Program-made: the position numbers and the translations under genes
Assembly (NCBI GenBank): GCA_945860205.1
Contig: CAMARK010000003.1
Coordinates: 28,881-92,880 of the forward strand
Source: Reyranella massiliensis 521
GTDB taxonomy: Bacteria > Pseudomonadota > Alphaproteobacteria > Reyranellales > Reyranellaceae
Reading direction: 5' to 3'
Length of the DNA: 64,000 nucleotides
Shown here: in pieces, positions 6,314-14,671 of the stretch
How positions within the stretch are numbered: position 1 is the stretch's first letter
Layout: the number at the start of each line of letters is the position of its first letter
The notes under the pieces: model-generated
What the model was told of the DNA's origin: nothing
The model's input: only the letters and a program-made list of their open reading frames with translations
Databases searched by the model: none

Positions 6314-8029
6314 ATGCGCGAGCCCCTCTCCGAATCCCAGCTCTCCGACATCATCGAGCAGGCGCGCGGTCAGGCGCCGGCCGATCTTGTGATCAAGGAT
6401 GTCAGCATCCTCGACCTCACTTCAGGCGAGATCAAAACCGGCGACATCGCGATCGCCGGCGACCGCATCGTCGGCACCCACGAGAGCTATAGGGGCGCCG
6501 CCGAGATCGACGGCCGCGGCCTCACGGCCGTGCCGGGCTTCATCGATGCCCACGTCCATTGCGAATCCACCCTGGTCACGCCGCTGGAGTTCGACCGCTG
6601 CGTCGTGCCGCGCGGCACCACCACGGCGATCTGCGATCCGCACGAGATTAGCAACGTGCTGGGCATCCCGGGACTCAAATACTTTCTGGAGTGCGCGGCC
6701 GTCACGGTGATGGACCTGCGCGTGCAACTCTCGTCGTGCGTGCCGTCGAGCCATCTCGAAACCTCGGGCGCCACGCTCGAGGCGGAGGACCTGTTGCCGT
6801 TCAAGAGCCACCCTAAGGTGCTGGGGCTGGCCGAGTTCATGAACGTGCCGGGCGTGCTGGCGCGCGATCCCAAGGTGCTGAAGAAGCTTGCGGCGTTTTC
6901 GGATGTGCAGATCGACGGCCATTCGCCGCTGCTCTCCTCCTACGATCTCAACGCCTATATCGCGGCCGGCGTGCGCAACTGCCACGAGACGACGTCCGCG
7001 GAGGAAGCTCGGGAGAAGCTGCGCAAGGGCATGCAGATCCTGGTGCGCGAGGGCACAGTCTCCAAGGATCTCGCGGCGCTGGCCGAGCTGATCACCACCG
7101 AGCGCGCGCCGTTCCTGGCCTTCTGCACCGACGACCGCAACCCGCTCGACATCGCCGAGGAGGGCCATGTCGACTATCTGATCCGCGCCGCGATCAAGAA
7201 GGGCGTAAAACCGCTCAACGCCTATCGCGCCGCCACCTGGTCGGCGGCCCGGCATTTCGGGCTGTTCGATCGCGGCCTGGTGGCGCCGGGCCAGCGCGCC
7301 GATCTCGTGCTGCTGGAGGATTTCGAGACCTGCGCGGTGAAGAGCGTGATCTGCCGCGGGAGTCTGGTGACGCCGGATCGTTTCAGGACACGGCCCGATG
7401 TGCCCCTGGTCGGGCTCGATTCGGTGAAGCTCAGGCCCGTGACCGCGGAGACGTTCCGCGTTCCGGCGGGCGCCTCAGGTTCGCCGCCGGTGATCGGCGT
7501 GCGGCCGGGCCAGATCCTGACGGACCGGCTCTCGGTCCCGGTGAAACGGCAGAATGGCGCGCTGGTGGCCGATGTCGCCTCGGACGTGCTCAAGGTGGCG
7601 GTGCTCGGCCGGCACAATACCGAGGGCAAGGTCGGGCGCGGGTTCGTCAAAGGGTTCGGCCTCACCCGCGGCGCCATCGCCTCGTCGATCGGCCACGACA
7701 GCCACAATGTCTGCGTCATCGGCTGCAACGATGCCGACATGGCCGTGGCCGTGAACCGGCTGATCGAATTGAAAGGCGGCTTCGCGGCGGCCGTCGATGG
7801 CAAGGTGGTGGCCGAGCTGGCGCTGCCCATCGCCGGGCTGATGAGCGACCGGCCGTTCGAGGAGGTGGAGCAGGGGCTGCGCCGCCTGCGCGCGGCCGTG
7901 CTGGGCCTCGGCACCACCCTGCACGAGCCCTTCCTGCAGATGGCCTTCCTGCCCCTGCCGGTGATCCCGCACCTCCGCATCACCGATAAGGGCCTGGTCG
8001 ACGTCGACAAGTTCGAACTGGTGGCCTGA
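6314..8029 (+). CDS. ade: adenine deaminase
   Basis: 571 residues, the usual length of the AdeC/Ade family of the amidohydrolase superfamily, which converts adenine to hypoxanthine and ammonia in purine salvage. The first metal motif appears as DAHVHCESTL (~residue 77), followed by GTTTAICDPHEISNVLG and the catalytic CTDDRNPLD. The C-terminal half has the family-specific HNTEGKVGRGFVKGFGL and SIGHDSHNVCVIGCND blocks. The gene appears monocistronic; no purine riboswitch is visible in the 113 bases upstream. Downstream is a promoter-terminator unit. Confidence 0.95.
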   Translation: MREPLSESQLSDIIEQARGQAPADLVIKDVSILDLTSGEIKTGDIAIAGDRIVGTHESYRGAAEIDGRGLTAVPGFIDAHVHCESTLVTPLEFDRCVVPRGTTTAICDPHEISNVLGIPGLKYFLECAAVTVMDLRVQLSSCVPSSHLETSGATLEAEDLLPFKSHPKVLGLAEFMNVPGVLARDPKVLKKLAAFSDVQIDGHSPLLSSYDLNAYIAAGVRNCHETTSAEEAREKLRKGMQILVREGTVSKDLAALAELITTERAPFLAFCTDDRNPLDIAEEGHVDYLIRAAIKKGVKPLNAYRAATWSAARHFGLFDRGLVAPGQRADLVLLEDFETCAVKSVICRGSLVTPDRFRTRPDVPLVGLDSVKLRPVTAETFRVPAGASGSPPVIGVRPGQILTDRLSVPVKRQNGALVADVASDVLKVAVLGRHNTEGKVGRGFVKGFGLTRGAIASSIGHDSHNVCVIGCNDADMAVAVNRLIELKGGFAAAVDGKVVAELALPIAGLMSDRPFEEVEQGLRRLRAAVLGLGTTLHEPFLQMAFLPLPVIPHLRITDKGLVDVDKFELVA

Positions 8030-8036
8030 CCTGGAC

Positions 8037-8066
8037 TTGCAAGTTCAGCAGGTTTAAGGCTATATT
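8037..8066 (+). promoter_or_regulatory. sigma70-like promoter downstream of ade
   Basis: TTGCAA (8037-8042) and TATATT (8061-8066) are separated by 18 bp, a good match to housekeeping promoters and AT-rich relative to its surroundings. No gene start follows; instead a terminator ends 70 bases later, suggesting a small transcript. Confidence 0.5.
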
Positions 8067-8072
8067 CCTGAT

Positions 8073-8135
8073 ATCGTCACCACGATTTGCATCTACTGCG
8101 CGGGCCGCCCGGTCACTGCCCGGAGCGGCCTTTTT
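8073..8135 (+). ncRNA. candidate ~63-nt small RNA
   Basis: Between the promoter at 8037-8066 and the terminator at 8103-8135 lies a ~63-nt segment with no reading frame of note. Its 5' part (ATCGTCACCACGATTTGC) can form a small hairpin through ATCGT/ACGAT, and its 3' part is the terminator stem. The architecture (short leader plus strong terminator) is that of an sRNA; I cannot match it to a named family. Confidence 0.4.
8103..8135 (+). terminator. rho-independent terminator
   Basis: GGCCGC (8103-8108) pairs with GCGGCC (8125-8130), with an inner CCGG/CCGG pair, followed directly by TTTTT (8131-8135). It closes either the ade transcript or the candidate sRNA. Confidence 0.75.
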
Positions 8136-8258
8136 CGTGGCCGGTGGCAGCCCGAGTGACTAATTGACAGGTCCGCGATTCGGACCCCGGTCGAAAATGC
8201 ACGCGGCGCTGTCTGGAAAGTCTGCGACAAGCGCTTGGCGTCGCTCGTGAATCCGGCG

Positions 8259-8290
8259 CCGGCCAGGTGACTTTACGGACACCTGGCCGG
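8259..8290. terminator. 11-bp perfect hairpin at the end of the ABC operon
   Basis: CCGGCCAGGTG and CACCTGGCCGG form an 11-bp stem with a 10-nt loop, 36 bases beyond the stop of the minus-strand operon. There is no U-run on either strand, so it may be a 3' stabiliser or a weak terminator. Confidence 0.45.
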
Positions 8291-8325
8291 ACGGATTCGG
8301 GACAACACGTGTTCGGAATATCGTC

Positions 8326-9918
8326 TTACTTGTCGAGCCACACCTGCTCGAAGCGCGCGCCGTTGTAGAGGCTGTTCACCATCGGCCTAAAGCCCTTCAC
8401 GTAGGGGTGCCAGCAGCTCGCCGAGGCGTTCCACATGATGACCGGCCGGGCGCCGTCCTCGAGCAGCTTGCGGTCGATGTCCCAGACGATCTTCTTGCGC
8501 TTCTCGGGGTCGCGCTCGCCCGACTGCAGGGTGAAGAGCTTCTCGATTTCGGGGTTGCAGTAGCCGGTGTAGTTGCGCTCCGACTTGCAGGCGTAGTTCT
8601 CGAAGTAGGTCTGGTCGGGGTCGTCGACGCCGTTGCCGGTGGTGTTGAGGCCGACCGAGTAGTCCTTGCGCGCGACCTTGGTGAACCAGATGGCGGTGTC
8701 GACCAGTTCGAGCTCGCCCTCGAGGTAGACCTCCTTGAGCTGGTCGATCAGCAGCACGGCGGGGTCGCGGTAGAGCAGGTGGTTGCGGGTCGCGACCTTG
8801 AGCTTGAGCCTGTTGTCGGGGCCGTAGCCCAGCTTCTTCATGATCTCGCGGCCCTCGGCGCGGTTCTTCTCGAGGTCGGGCCCGTAGCCCGGCACCGTGT
8901 CGTAGAGCGCCTTGGGCAGGCCCCAGACGCCGTTGGGCGCCGGCTCCATGACGCCGCCGATGTGGGCCTCGCCCTGGTTGATGACGTCGATGAAGGTCTT
9001 GCGGTCGAGGCTGAGCAGCAGGGCGCGGCGGACGTCGGCGTTGTTGAAGGGCGCCGCGTCGCGGTTGATGATCAGGTTGGTGTTGTTGTTCATCGCCGCC
9101 ACCTCGCAGACCGCCTGGGCCGACTGCGCCTTGACGTCCTTCAGCAGCGGGATGGTGACGGCATAGGGCGCCGTCATGTCGTAGCGGCCGGTGACGAAGC
9201 CCAGGATCGCGGTGGCGCGGGCCGGCACGATCGAGAAATCGATGCCGTCGAGGTAGGGCTTGCCCTTCTTGAAGTAGTCGGTGTTGCGGACGAGCTTTAT
9301 GCTTTCCTTCTGCTTGAACTCGCCCAGCTTGAAGGGGCCGGTGCCGACCGGCTTGGTGCGCATCTGCGCCGTCGGCACGTGGCAGGAATAGACCGGACTG
9401 TAACCCGAGGCGAGCAGCACGAGCAGCGAGGGCTGCGGCTGGCCGAGGTGGAAGGTGACCTCGCGGTCGCCGTTGGTCGTTACCTCCTTCAGGTTCCAGT
9501 ACCACGAGGTGCGCGGGTTCTTGCGCAGCTTCTGGGTCTCGCTGCGGCCGGTCAGCATGTCCCAGGTACATTTGACGTCGGCCGAGGTGAAGGGCTTGCC
9601 GTCGTGCCACTTGGCGTTGCCGACCAGCTTGAAGGTGAGCTTGGTGCCGTCGGCGTTCCAGGCCCAGCTCTCGGCCAGGTCGGGCCGGATCGAGGCCAGG
9701 CTGTTCTGCGCGATCTCCTGGTCGAACAGCACGAGGTTGTTGTAGAGGCCCATGAAAGGCACGACCGTCGAGGTCGTCGCCTCCTCGTGGATCGAGGTGC
9801 TGGGCGCGCTGTCGGCGAAGTACATTTTCAGCGTGCCGCCACTCTTCTGGGCGAGCGCCGGCGACGCCGCGATTCCAAGCGCCGCCACGGCACCCATCAG
9901 TCCGACGAAAGATCGCAT
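8326..9918 (-). CDS. ABC transporter substrate-binding protein, family 5 (peptide/opine type)
   Basis: 530 residues with a cleavable signal (MRSFVGLMGAVAALGIAASPALA-Q). The periplasmic SBP_bac_5 fold is evident from DLAESWAWNADGTKLTFKL and FTSADVKCTWDMLTG near residues 85-125, and the WDIDRKLLEDGARPVIMW segment near the end. Such proteins deliver peptides, opines or nickel to a two-permease importer, but none is encoded here. It is the last gene of the minus-strand phosphonate-type operon, 81 bases after phnE with its own CGGAGG site, so its partner may lie elsewhere or its substrate may feed the same pathway. Confidence 0.9.
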   Translation of the reverse strand: MRSFVGLMGAVAALGIAASPALAQKSGGTLKMYFADSAPSTSIHEEATTSTVVPFMGLYNNLVLFDQEIAQNSLASIRPDLAESWAWNADGTKLTFKLVGNAKWHDGKPFTSADVKCTWDMLTGRSETQKLRKNPRTSWYWNLKEVTTNGDREVTFHLGQPQPSLLVLLASGYSPVYSCHVPTAQMRTKPVGTGPFKLGEFKQKESIKLVRNTDYFKKGKPYLDGIDFSIVPARATAILGFVTGRYDMTAPYAVTIPLLKDVKAQSAQAVCEVAAMNNNTNLIINRDAAPFNNADVRRALLLSLDRKTFIDVINQGEAHIGGVMEPAPNGVWGLPKALYDTVPGYGPDLEKNRAEGREIMKKLGYGPDNRLKLKVATRNHLLYRDPAVLLIDQLKEVYLEGELELVDTAIWFTKVARKDYSVGLNTTGNGVDDPDQTYFENYACKSERNYTGYCNPEIEKLFTLQSGERDPEKRKKIVWDIDRKLLEDGARPVIMWNASASCWHPYVKGFRPMVNSLYNGARFEQVWLDK

Positions 9919-9999
9919 GTCGTTTCCTCCGGTTCTTTTGCCGAAGGATGCCGTGCCCTTTCCGAGGCGTCGAGTGTGTCCGGCCGGCCGCGACTCCGC

Positions 10000-10794
10000 C
10001 TAGCGGATCATGGCGCGCAGCTTGGACGAGATGAGATCGGTCACGAGCACGAGGGCCAGGATCACGATCACGCAGGCCGCCGTGTCCTCGTAGGCGAAGA
10101 GCTTCATCGAGCTGATCAGCTCGAAGCCGATGCCGCCCGCGCCCACCATGCCGAGCACGGTGGAGACGCGGATGTTGGTCTCGAAGCGATAGAGCACGAC
10201 GCCGATCCAGGTCGGCAGGACCTGCGGCAGCACGCCGAACACGATGCGTTGCAGCGTGCCGGCGCCAGCGGCGCGCAAGGCGTCGAGCGGGCCCTCGTCG
10301 ATCTCCTCGATCGCCTCGGCGAAGAACTTGCCCAGCATGCCGGCGCCGTGCAGCGCGATGGCCAGGACGCCCGCGAACGGGCCGAGGCCGACGGCGGCCA
10401 CGAAGATCAGTGCCAGGATGATCTCGTTGATGCCGCGCATCACGTTCAGCACCTGGCGCAGGCTATGGAACACCCAGGCGTAGGGCGAGAGGTTGCGGGC
10501 GGCAAAGAAGCAGACCGGCAGCGCCAGGACGATGCCGAGCAGCGTGCCCCAGAGCGCGATCTGCACGGTCTCGATCGCCGGCTGCACCAGCTTCTGCATG
10601 AAGGCAAAATTTGGCGGCAGCATGCGGCCGATGAAATCGCCGATCCACGGCAGGCCGTCGATGAAGCCTGAAAAGCTGAGGCGCGTGCCCACGGCCGACC
10701 ACCAGAGGACGACTGCCGAGAGGCCGAGTATGGGCGCCAGGATCCACCAGCCCATGGGGCCGCGCGGCTTGTTGACGACGAATTGCAGGGACAT
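10000..10794 (-). CDS. phnE: phosphonate-type ABC transporter permease
   Basis: 264 residues with about six membrane helices. The cytoplasmic coupling segment EAIEEIDEGPLDALRAAGAGTLQRIVFGVLPQ is the EAA-type loop and matches PhnE permeases, as does GMVGAGGIGFEL after it. It pairs with the ATPase two bases upstream in the operon (10797) and the binding protein before that. The family imports phosphonates such as 2-aminoethylphosphonate. Confidence 0.92.
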   Translation of the reverse strand: MSLQFVVNKPRGPMGWWILAPILGLSAVVLWWSAVGTRLSFSGFIDGLPWIGDFIGRMLPPNFAFMQKLVQPAIETVQIALWGTLLGIVLALPVCFFAARNLSPYAWVFHSLRQVLNVMRGINEIILALIFVAAVGLGPFAGVLAIALHGAGMLGKFFAEAIEEIDEGPLDALRAAGAGTLQRIVFGVLPQVLPTWIGVVLYRFETNIRVSTVLGMVGAGGIGFELISSMKLFAYEDTAACVIVILALVLVTDLISSKLRAMIR

Positions 10795-10796
10795 GA

Positions 10797-11627
10797 CTAG
10801 GCCCTCTCTTCGACAGCGGCGGCGGCGATGACGGCTTCCGCCGCCGTTCGCCGGCGCTCGGTGAGGCGCTGGGCGGCGTCGAGGACGTTGGGATCGTCGA
10901 GGCCGGGATAGATGCTGCGGATCACTTCGCCGCTCACGCCCGACGGCGGACCATCGTAGACGACGCGGCCGGCCGAGAGGCCGACGACGCGTTCGGCGAA
11001 CTCCAGCGCATAGTCGATCTGGTGCAGGTTGCAGAGCACGGCGATGTTCGATTCCTTGCAGCTCTTCTTGAGGTAAGTGAGCACGGTGCGCGAGGTCTTG
11101 GGATCGAGGCTGGCGACCGGCTCGTCGGCCAGCATGAACTTGGGCTGCTGGGCCAGCGCGCGGGCGATGCCGACCCGCTGCTGTTCACCGCCCGAGAGCG
11201 CGTCGGCGCGGCTCCGGGCCTTGTGGCTCATCGCCACCTGCTCGAGGCAATGCAGCGCGATCTTCACGTCGGCCTCGGGGAAGAGCTGCAGGCTGCTGAG
11301 CACGGGCGAGAGATCGGCCATGCGGCCGACCAGTACGTTCTTCAGCACGCTGAGGCGCTTCACCAGATTGTGCTGCTGGAAGATCATGGCGACGTTGCGC
11401 CGGAGCAGGCGCAGGTCGCGGCGGTTGGACGACAGCGACGTGCCGTCGACCACGATGTCGCCGGCCGAGGGCTCGATCAGCCGGTTGATGCAGCGGAGCA
11501 GCGTCGACTTGCCGGCGCCCGACGGTCCTAGCACGACGACGAACTCGCCGGGCCGGATCGAGAGGCTGACGTCGTTGAGCGCCTGGTGCTCGCCATAGGA
11601 CTTGGCGAGACCCTTGATCTCGATCAT
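10797..11627 (-). CDS. phnC: phosphonate-type ABC transporter ATPase
   Basis: 276 residues, a complete ABC ATPase: Walker A GPSGAGKSTLL (~35-45), signature LSGGEQQRVGIARAL (~145), Walker B FMLADEPVASLD with its catalytic Glu, and H-loop NLHQIDYA. The order phnD-phnC-phnE on the minus strand is the standard phosphonate importer arrangement. A C-terminal Ala/Glu-rich tail extends past the usual end. Confidence 0.93.
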   Translation of the reverse strand: MIEIKGLAKSYGEHQALNDVSLSIRPGEFVVVLGPSGAGKSTLLRCINRLIEPSAGDIVVDGTSLSSNRRDLRLLRRNVAMIFQQHNLVKRLSVLKNVLVGRMADLSPVLSSLQLFPEADVKIALHCLEQVAMSHKARSRADALSGGEQQRVGIARALAQQPKFMLADEPVASLDPKTSRTVLTYLKKSCKESNIAVLCNLHQIDYALEFAERVVGLSAGRVVYDGPPSGVSGEVIRSIYPGLDDPNVLDAAQRLTERRRTAAEAVIAAAAVEERA

Positions 11628-11639
11628 GGGACCGCCCCG

Positions 11640-12509
11640 CTACTTCTGCTTCTTGAGATCGATGTTGGCGAGCTTGGCGGTCTCGCGCACGATATCGTAG
11701 GCTTGGTCGTTGGTTTCCTTGAAACCGTTCAGCTTGCCCTGGTCGGACCAGTTGAGGTCCTTGATCGACAGGAACGCGGCCTTCACCTTGGCCTTCATTT
11801 CGGGCGACAGATCCTTGCGCCAGACCATCGGCGATTCGGGAATCGGGGCCGATTCCCACACCACCTGGATCTGGTCGGCCTTGATGTGGCCCTTGGCGAT
11901 GGCGGCATCGAGGATGCGGTCGGCGATGGTGGCGGCGTCGACCTTGCCGTTGGCGACGGCCAGCGCGTTGGCGTCGTGGGCGCCGGTGAACAGCACGGTC
12001 TTGAAGTCGCGCTTGGGATCGATGCCGGCCTTGATCAGGCCGGCCAGCGGAAAGGCATAGCCCGAGGTCGAGGCGGGGTCGACGAAGGCGAAGTTCTTGC
12101 CTTTGAGATCGGCGAGGGTTTTGATGCCGCTCGACTTAAGCGCGATGATCTTGCTGTGATAGTAGGTGCGGCCGGCTTTGGCGGTCTCGGCGATGGCGAA
12201 GGCCTCGACCGGCGTGACCGTGGTGGCCAGCACGTAGGAGAACGGCCCGAGATAGGCGATGTCGAGGTGCTTGGCGCGCAGCGCCTCGATGACGCCGTTG
12301 TAATCGGTGGCGACGAAGCCCTGGACCTTCATGCCGGAGTTCTTCTCGACCGCGTCGAGGATGTCCTTGCTCTGCGCCAGCATGGCGCGCGAGTCTTCGG
12401 ACGGGATCAGCCCGACCCTGAGAGTCTGCGGGGTCTGGGCGTGGACGATCGACGGTGCTGTAAGCGCGGTGCCTGTAGCTAGAAGTCCGAAAGTGCGACG
12501 CGTGATCAT
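11640..12509 (-). CDS. phnD: phosphate/phosphonate ABC transporter binding protein
   Basis: 289 residues. The N-terminus (MITRRTFGLLATGTALTAPSIVHA) has a twin-Arg pair and hydrophobic core, suggesting Tat or Sec export. The mature part shows PhnD signatures LRVGLIPSEDSRAML, ALRAKHLDIAYLGPFSYVLA and FVDPASTSGYAFPLAGL. It should capture phosphonates in the periplasm for PhnCE. It lies 21 bases downstream of the Fe-dependent dehydrogenase. Confidence 0.92.
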   Translation of the reverse strand: MITRRTFGLLATGTALTAPSIVHAQTPQTLRVGLIPSEDSRAMLAQSKDILDAVEKNSGMKVQGFVATDYNGVIEALRAKHLDIAYLGPFSYVLATTVTPVEAFAIAETAKAGRTYYHSKIIALKSSGIKTLADLKGKNFAFVDPASTSGYAFPLAGLIKAGIDPKRDFKTVLFTGAHDANALAVANGKVDAATIADRILDAAIAKGHIKADQIQVVWESAPIPESPMVWRKDLSPEMKAKVKAAFLSIKDLNWSDQGKLNGFKETNDQAYDIVRETAKLANIDLKKQK

Positions 12510-12529
12510 GGTTTCCTCCTGTTTGTTTT

Positions 12530-13642
12530 TTATGCAGCCAGTTCAGCGACGAGGCTTTCGCGCCGCCCGATGAAATTCTTTCCGCGGTCGCCCGCCAGCG
12601 CGCCGTCGACCAGCGCCGCCCAGTCCCGGGCGGCGATGCCGTGGTCGGTAGCGTCGGGCGAGATGCCGAGCTTCTTCAGGAAGGTTTCCAGTCGCGCCGC
12701 GCCGGCCCTCAGGTCGGGCCCGAAGATGCGTTTCAGTGCGGCGTCGCACATCGGATCGCAGCCGGCGACGGCGCGCATCACCATGGGCAGGCTGAACGAG
12801 CAGGCGATGCCGTGCGGCACGCCGTGGTGCAGCGTGAGGTGGTAGGAGAGCGCGTGGGCGAGCGCCGTGCGCGTGTTGGAAAAGGCAAGACCCGCGAACA
12901 GGCTGGCCCGGGCAAGGCGGGTGCGGAGCGACTCGCTGTCAAGGTCGTCGGCCAGCAGCGGCAGGGCGTCCAGCACCTCGCGGGCGGCGACCTCGGCCAG
13001 CGCGCCCGACACCGGGTTGGCATTGACGTTCCAGATGCTTTCCAGCGCATGGCTGAGCGCATCGAGGCCGGTGCTGATCGTGACGGCGCGCGGCAGGCCG
13101 ATGGTCAGTAGCGGGTCGACCAGCGCGGCCTCGGGATAGAGCGTCTCGCGCGCCAGCGAGTATTTCTTCATCGCCCCGGTGTCCCACACCGTGGCCCACG
13201 AGGTGACTTCGCTGCCGGTGCCGGACGTGGTGGGCACGGCGATGATCGGCGTGCGGCCGAGCTCAGCGCCACCCTTGCCGGTTTCGAGGCGACGACGGAC
13301 CCGGTCGAAGTCGCCGGAGGCCGCGGCCAGCACCTTGGCGGCATCCATCACCGAGCCGCCGCCCAGAGCCACGATCGCCTCGACCGGCCGCGTGGCGGCG
13401 GCGTAGGTGCGGCAGGATTCGGCGAGGCCGACAAAATCGGGGTTGGGGCCGATGTTGCGGACCGTGACGGCGGGTGTGCCGGCCATCGCCGCGACCCGGC
13501 GTGCGAGCTCGGCGAAGACGCCGCCGCCGTTGGCGTCGTCGTAGGTGACGAGGCAATAGGCGCGGCCGGCCAGCATCGTGCCCAGCGTGTCGAACACGCC
13601 GGCACCGAACTTCACGTCGACCGGATTACGGTAGCGCCACAT
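12530..13642 (-). CDS. phosphonate-associated iron-dependent alcohol dehydrogenase
   Basis: 370 residues of the iron-containing ADH superfamily. NAD-binding GGGSVMDAAKVLA (~95) and PTTSGTGSEVTSWATVWD (~140) are present, as are metal-ligand regions GLDALSHALES and ALAHALSYHLTLHHGVPHG. As first gene of an operon with phnDCE and a divergent phosphonate-type LysR gene, it fits the group of Fe-ADHs annotated as phosphonate-metabolism associated, which may reduce phosphonoacetaldehyde or related aldehydes. The family call is firm; the substrate is inferred from context. Confidence 0.88.
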   Translation of the reverse strand: MWRYRNPVDVKFGAGVFDTLGTMLAGRAYCLVTYDDANGGGVFAELARRVAAMAGTPAVTVRNIGPNPDFVGLAESCRTYAAATRPVEAIVALGGGSVMDAAKVLAAASGDFDRVRRRLETGKGGAELGRTPIIAVPTTSGTGSEVTSWATVWDTGAMKKYSLARETLYPEAALVDPLLTIGLPRAVTISTGLDALSHALESIWNVNANPVSGALAEVAAREVLDALPLLADDLDSESLRTRLARASLFAGLAFSNTRTALAHALSYHLTLHHGVPHGIACSFSLPMVMRAVAGCDPMCDAALKRIFGPDLRAGAARLETFLKKLGISPDATDHGIAARDWAALVDGALAGDRGKNFIGRRESLVAELAA

Positions 13643-13712
13643 CCGCGTCTCTCTCCCGAATTGATTGCTCTTTTGTGGACAATCCTCGGGCTGGCCGTCA
13701 CATTTATCAAAT

Positions 13713-13737
13713 TCAATGTTTCTCGTTCATCCATTGA
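13713..13737. promoter_or_regulatory. candidate LysR operator in divergent promoter region
   Basis: TCAATG and CATTGA form 6-bp inverted arms separated by 13 bp, between the divergent Fe-ADH operon and the LysR start. LysR regulators typically bind such interrupted dyads (T-N11-A type). Position and symmetry are seen; binding is inferred. Confidence 0.45.
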
Positions 13738-13747
13738 GAAAATCAAT

Positions 13748-14671
13748 ATGAGACATACCCAGCTCCGGTCCTTCCACGCCGTGGCCCAGCGGCTGAGCTT
13801 CACCGCCGCGGCGCGCGAACTGGGCGTCAGCCAGCCCACCATCACCACCCAGGTGAAGTCGCTGGAGAGCGAGTTCGGGGTCGAACTGTTCGTCCGGCGT
13901 GGCCGGCGCATCGAACTCACCGAGGCCGGCGGCGGCCTGCTCGACATCACGCGCCGCCTGTTCGCCGACGAGAAGGAGGCCGCCGATTTCCTGAACGAGA
14001 CACGCGGCCTGCGCACCGGCCATCTGCGCGTCGGTGCCGTCGGCCCCTACCATGTCACCGATATGCTGGCGGCGTTCAACGCGCGCCATCCCGGACTCTA
14101 TGTCTTGGTCACGGTCGGCAATTCACGCGACACGCTGCGCGACCTGCTGGATTACCGGACCGACGTGGCGGTACTGGCCCATGTCGATCCCGATCCGCGG
14201 CTGGTGGCGATCCCCTACCAGCACCACCGGGTGGTGGTGATGTGCCCGGTCGATCATGCCTTTGCACAACGCCGCGGCCTCCGGGTGCGCGACATGGAGG
14301 GACAGCGGCTGATCGTGCGCGAGGCCGGCTCGACGACGCGGCGCGCCTTCGACCAGGCAATGCGCGACACAGGCGTGCGGCCCAACGTCGTGATGGAGAT
14401 CGGCAGCCGCGAATCGATCCGCGAGGCGGTCGCCAAGGGCATCGGCCTCGGCGTGGTGTCGGAGGCCGAATTCATCCCCGATCCACGCATCCGTGCCCTG
14501 CCAGTGACGGATGCGGAAATCTATACCTACGCCCACGTCGTGCATCTGCGCGAGCGGCAGAATGCGCGGCTGGTGCGGGCCTTCCTCGACGTGCTGGGCG
14601 GTCTTCTGGGCGCGAGCCCTAGCCCCGCCGCACGCTCGCGCCGCCGTCCACCGGCAGCGTCACGCCGGTGA
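13748..14671 (+). CDS. LysR family regulator, aminoethylphosphonate-type
   Basis: 307 residues from ATG 13748; the track start at 13661 adds 29 residues that are not part of the fold and would cover the promoter. The winged helix spans ~5-62 (LSFTAAARELGVSQPTITTQVKSLE), followed by FVRRGRRIELTEAG and a substrate-binding domain. The N-terminal block resembles LysR proteins associated with 2-aminoethylphosphonate catabolism. Divergent placement from the Fe-ADH-phnDCE operon strongly suggests it controls that operon. Its 3' end overlaps the convergent SDR gene by 53 bases. Confidence 0.9.
   Translation: MRHTQLRSFHAVAQRLSFTAAARELGVSQPTITTQVKSLESEFGVELFVRRGRRIELTEAGGGLLDITRRLFADEKEAADFLNETRGLRTGHLRVGAVGPYHVTDMLAAFNARHPGLYVLVTVGNSRDTLRDLLDYRTDVAVLAHVDPDPRLVAIPYQHHRVVVMCPVDHAFAQRRGLRVRDMEGQRLIVREAGSTTRRAFDQAMRDTGVRPNVVMEIGSRESIREAVAKGIGLGVVSEAEFIPDPRIRALPVTDAEIYTYAHVVHLRERQNARLVRAFLDVLGGLLGASPSPAARSRRRPPAASRR

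Noticed and set aside
8407-10671. 754-aa plus-strand ORF
   Set aside because: Antisense to the family-5 binding protein and phnE; composition is that of a GC-rich reverse frame.
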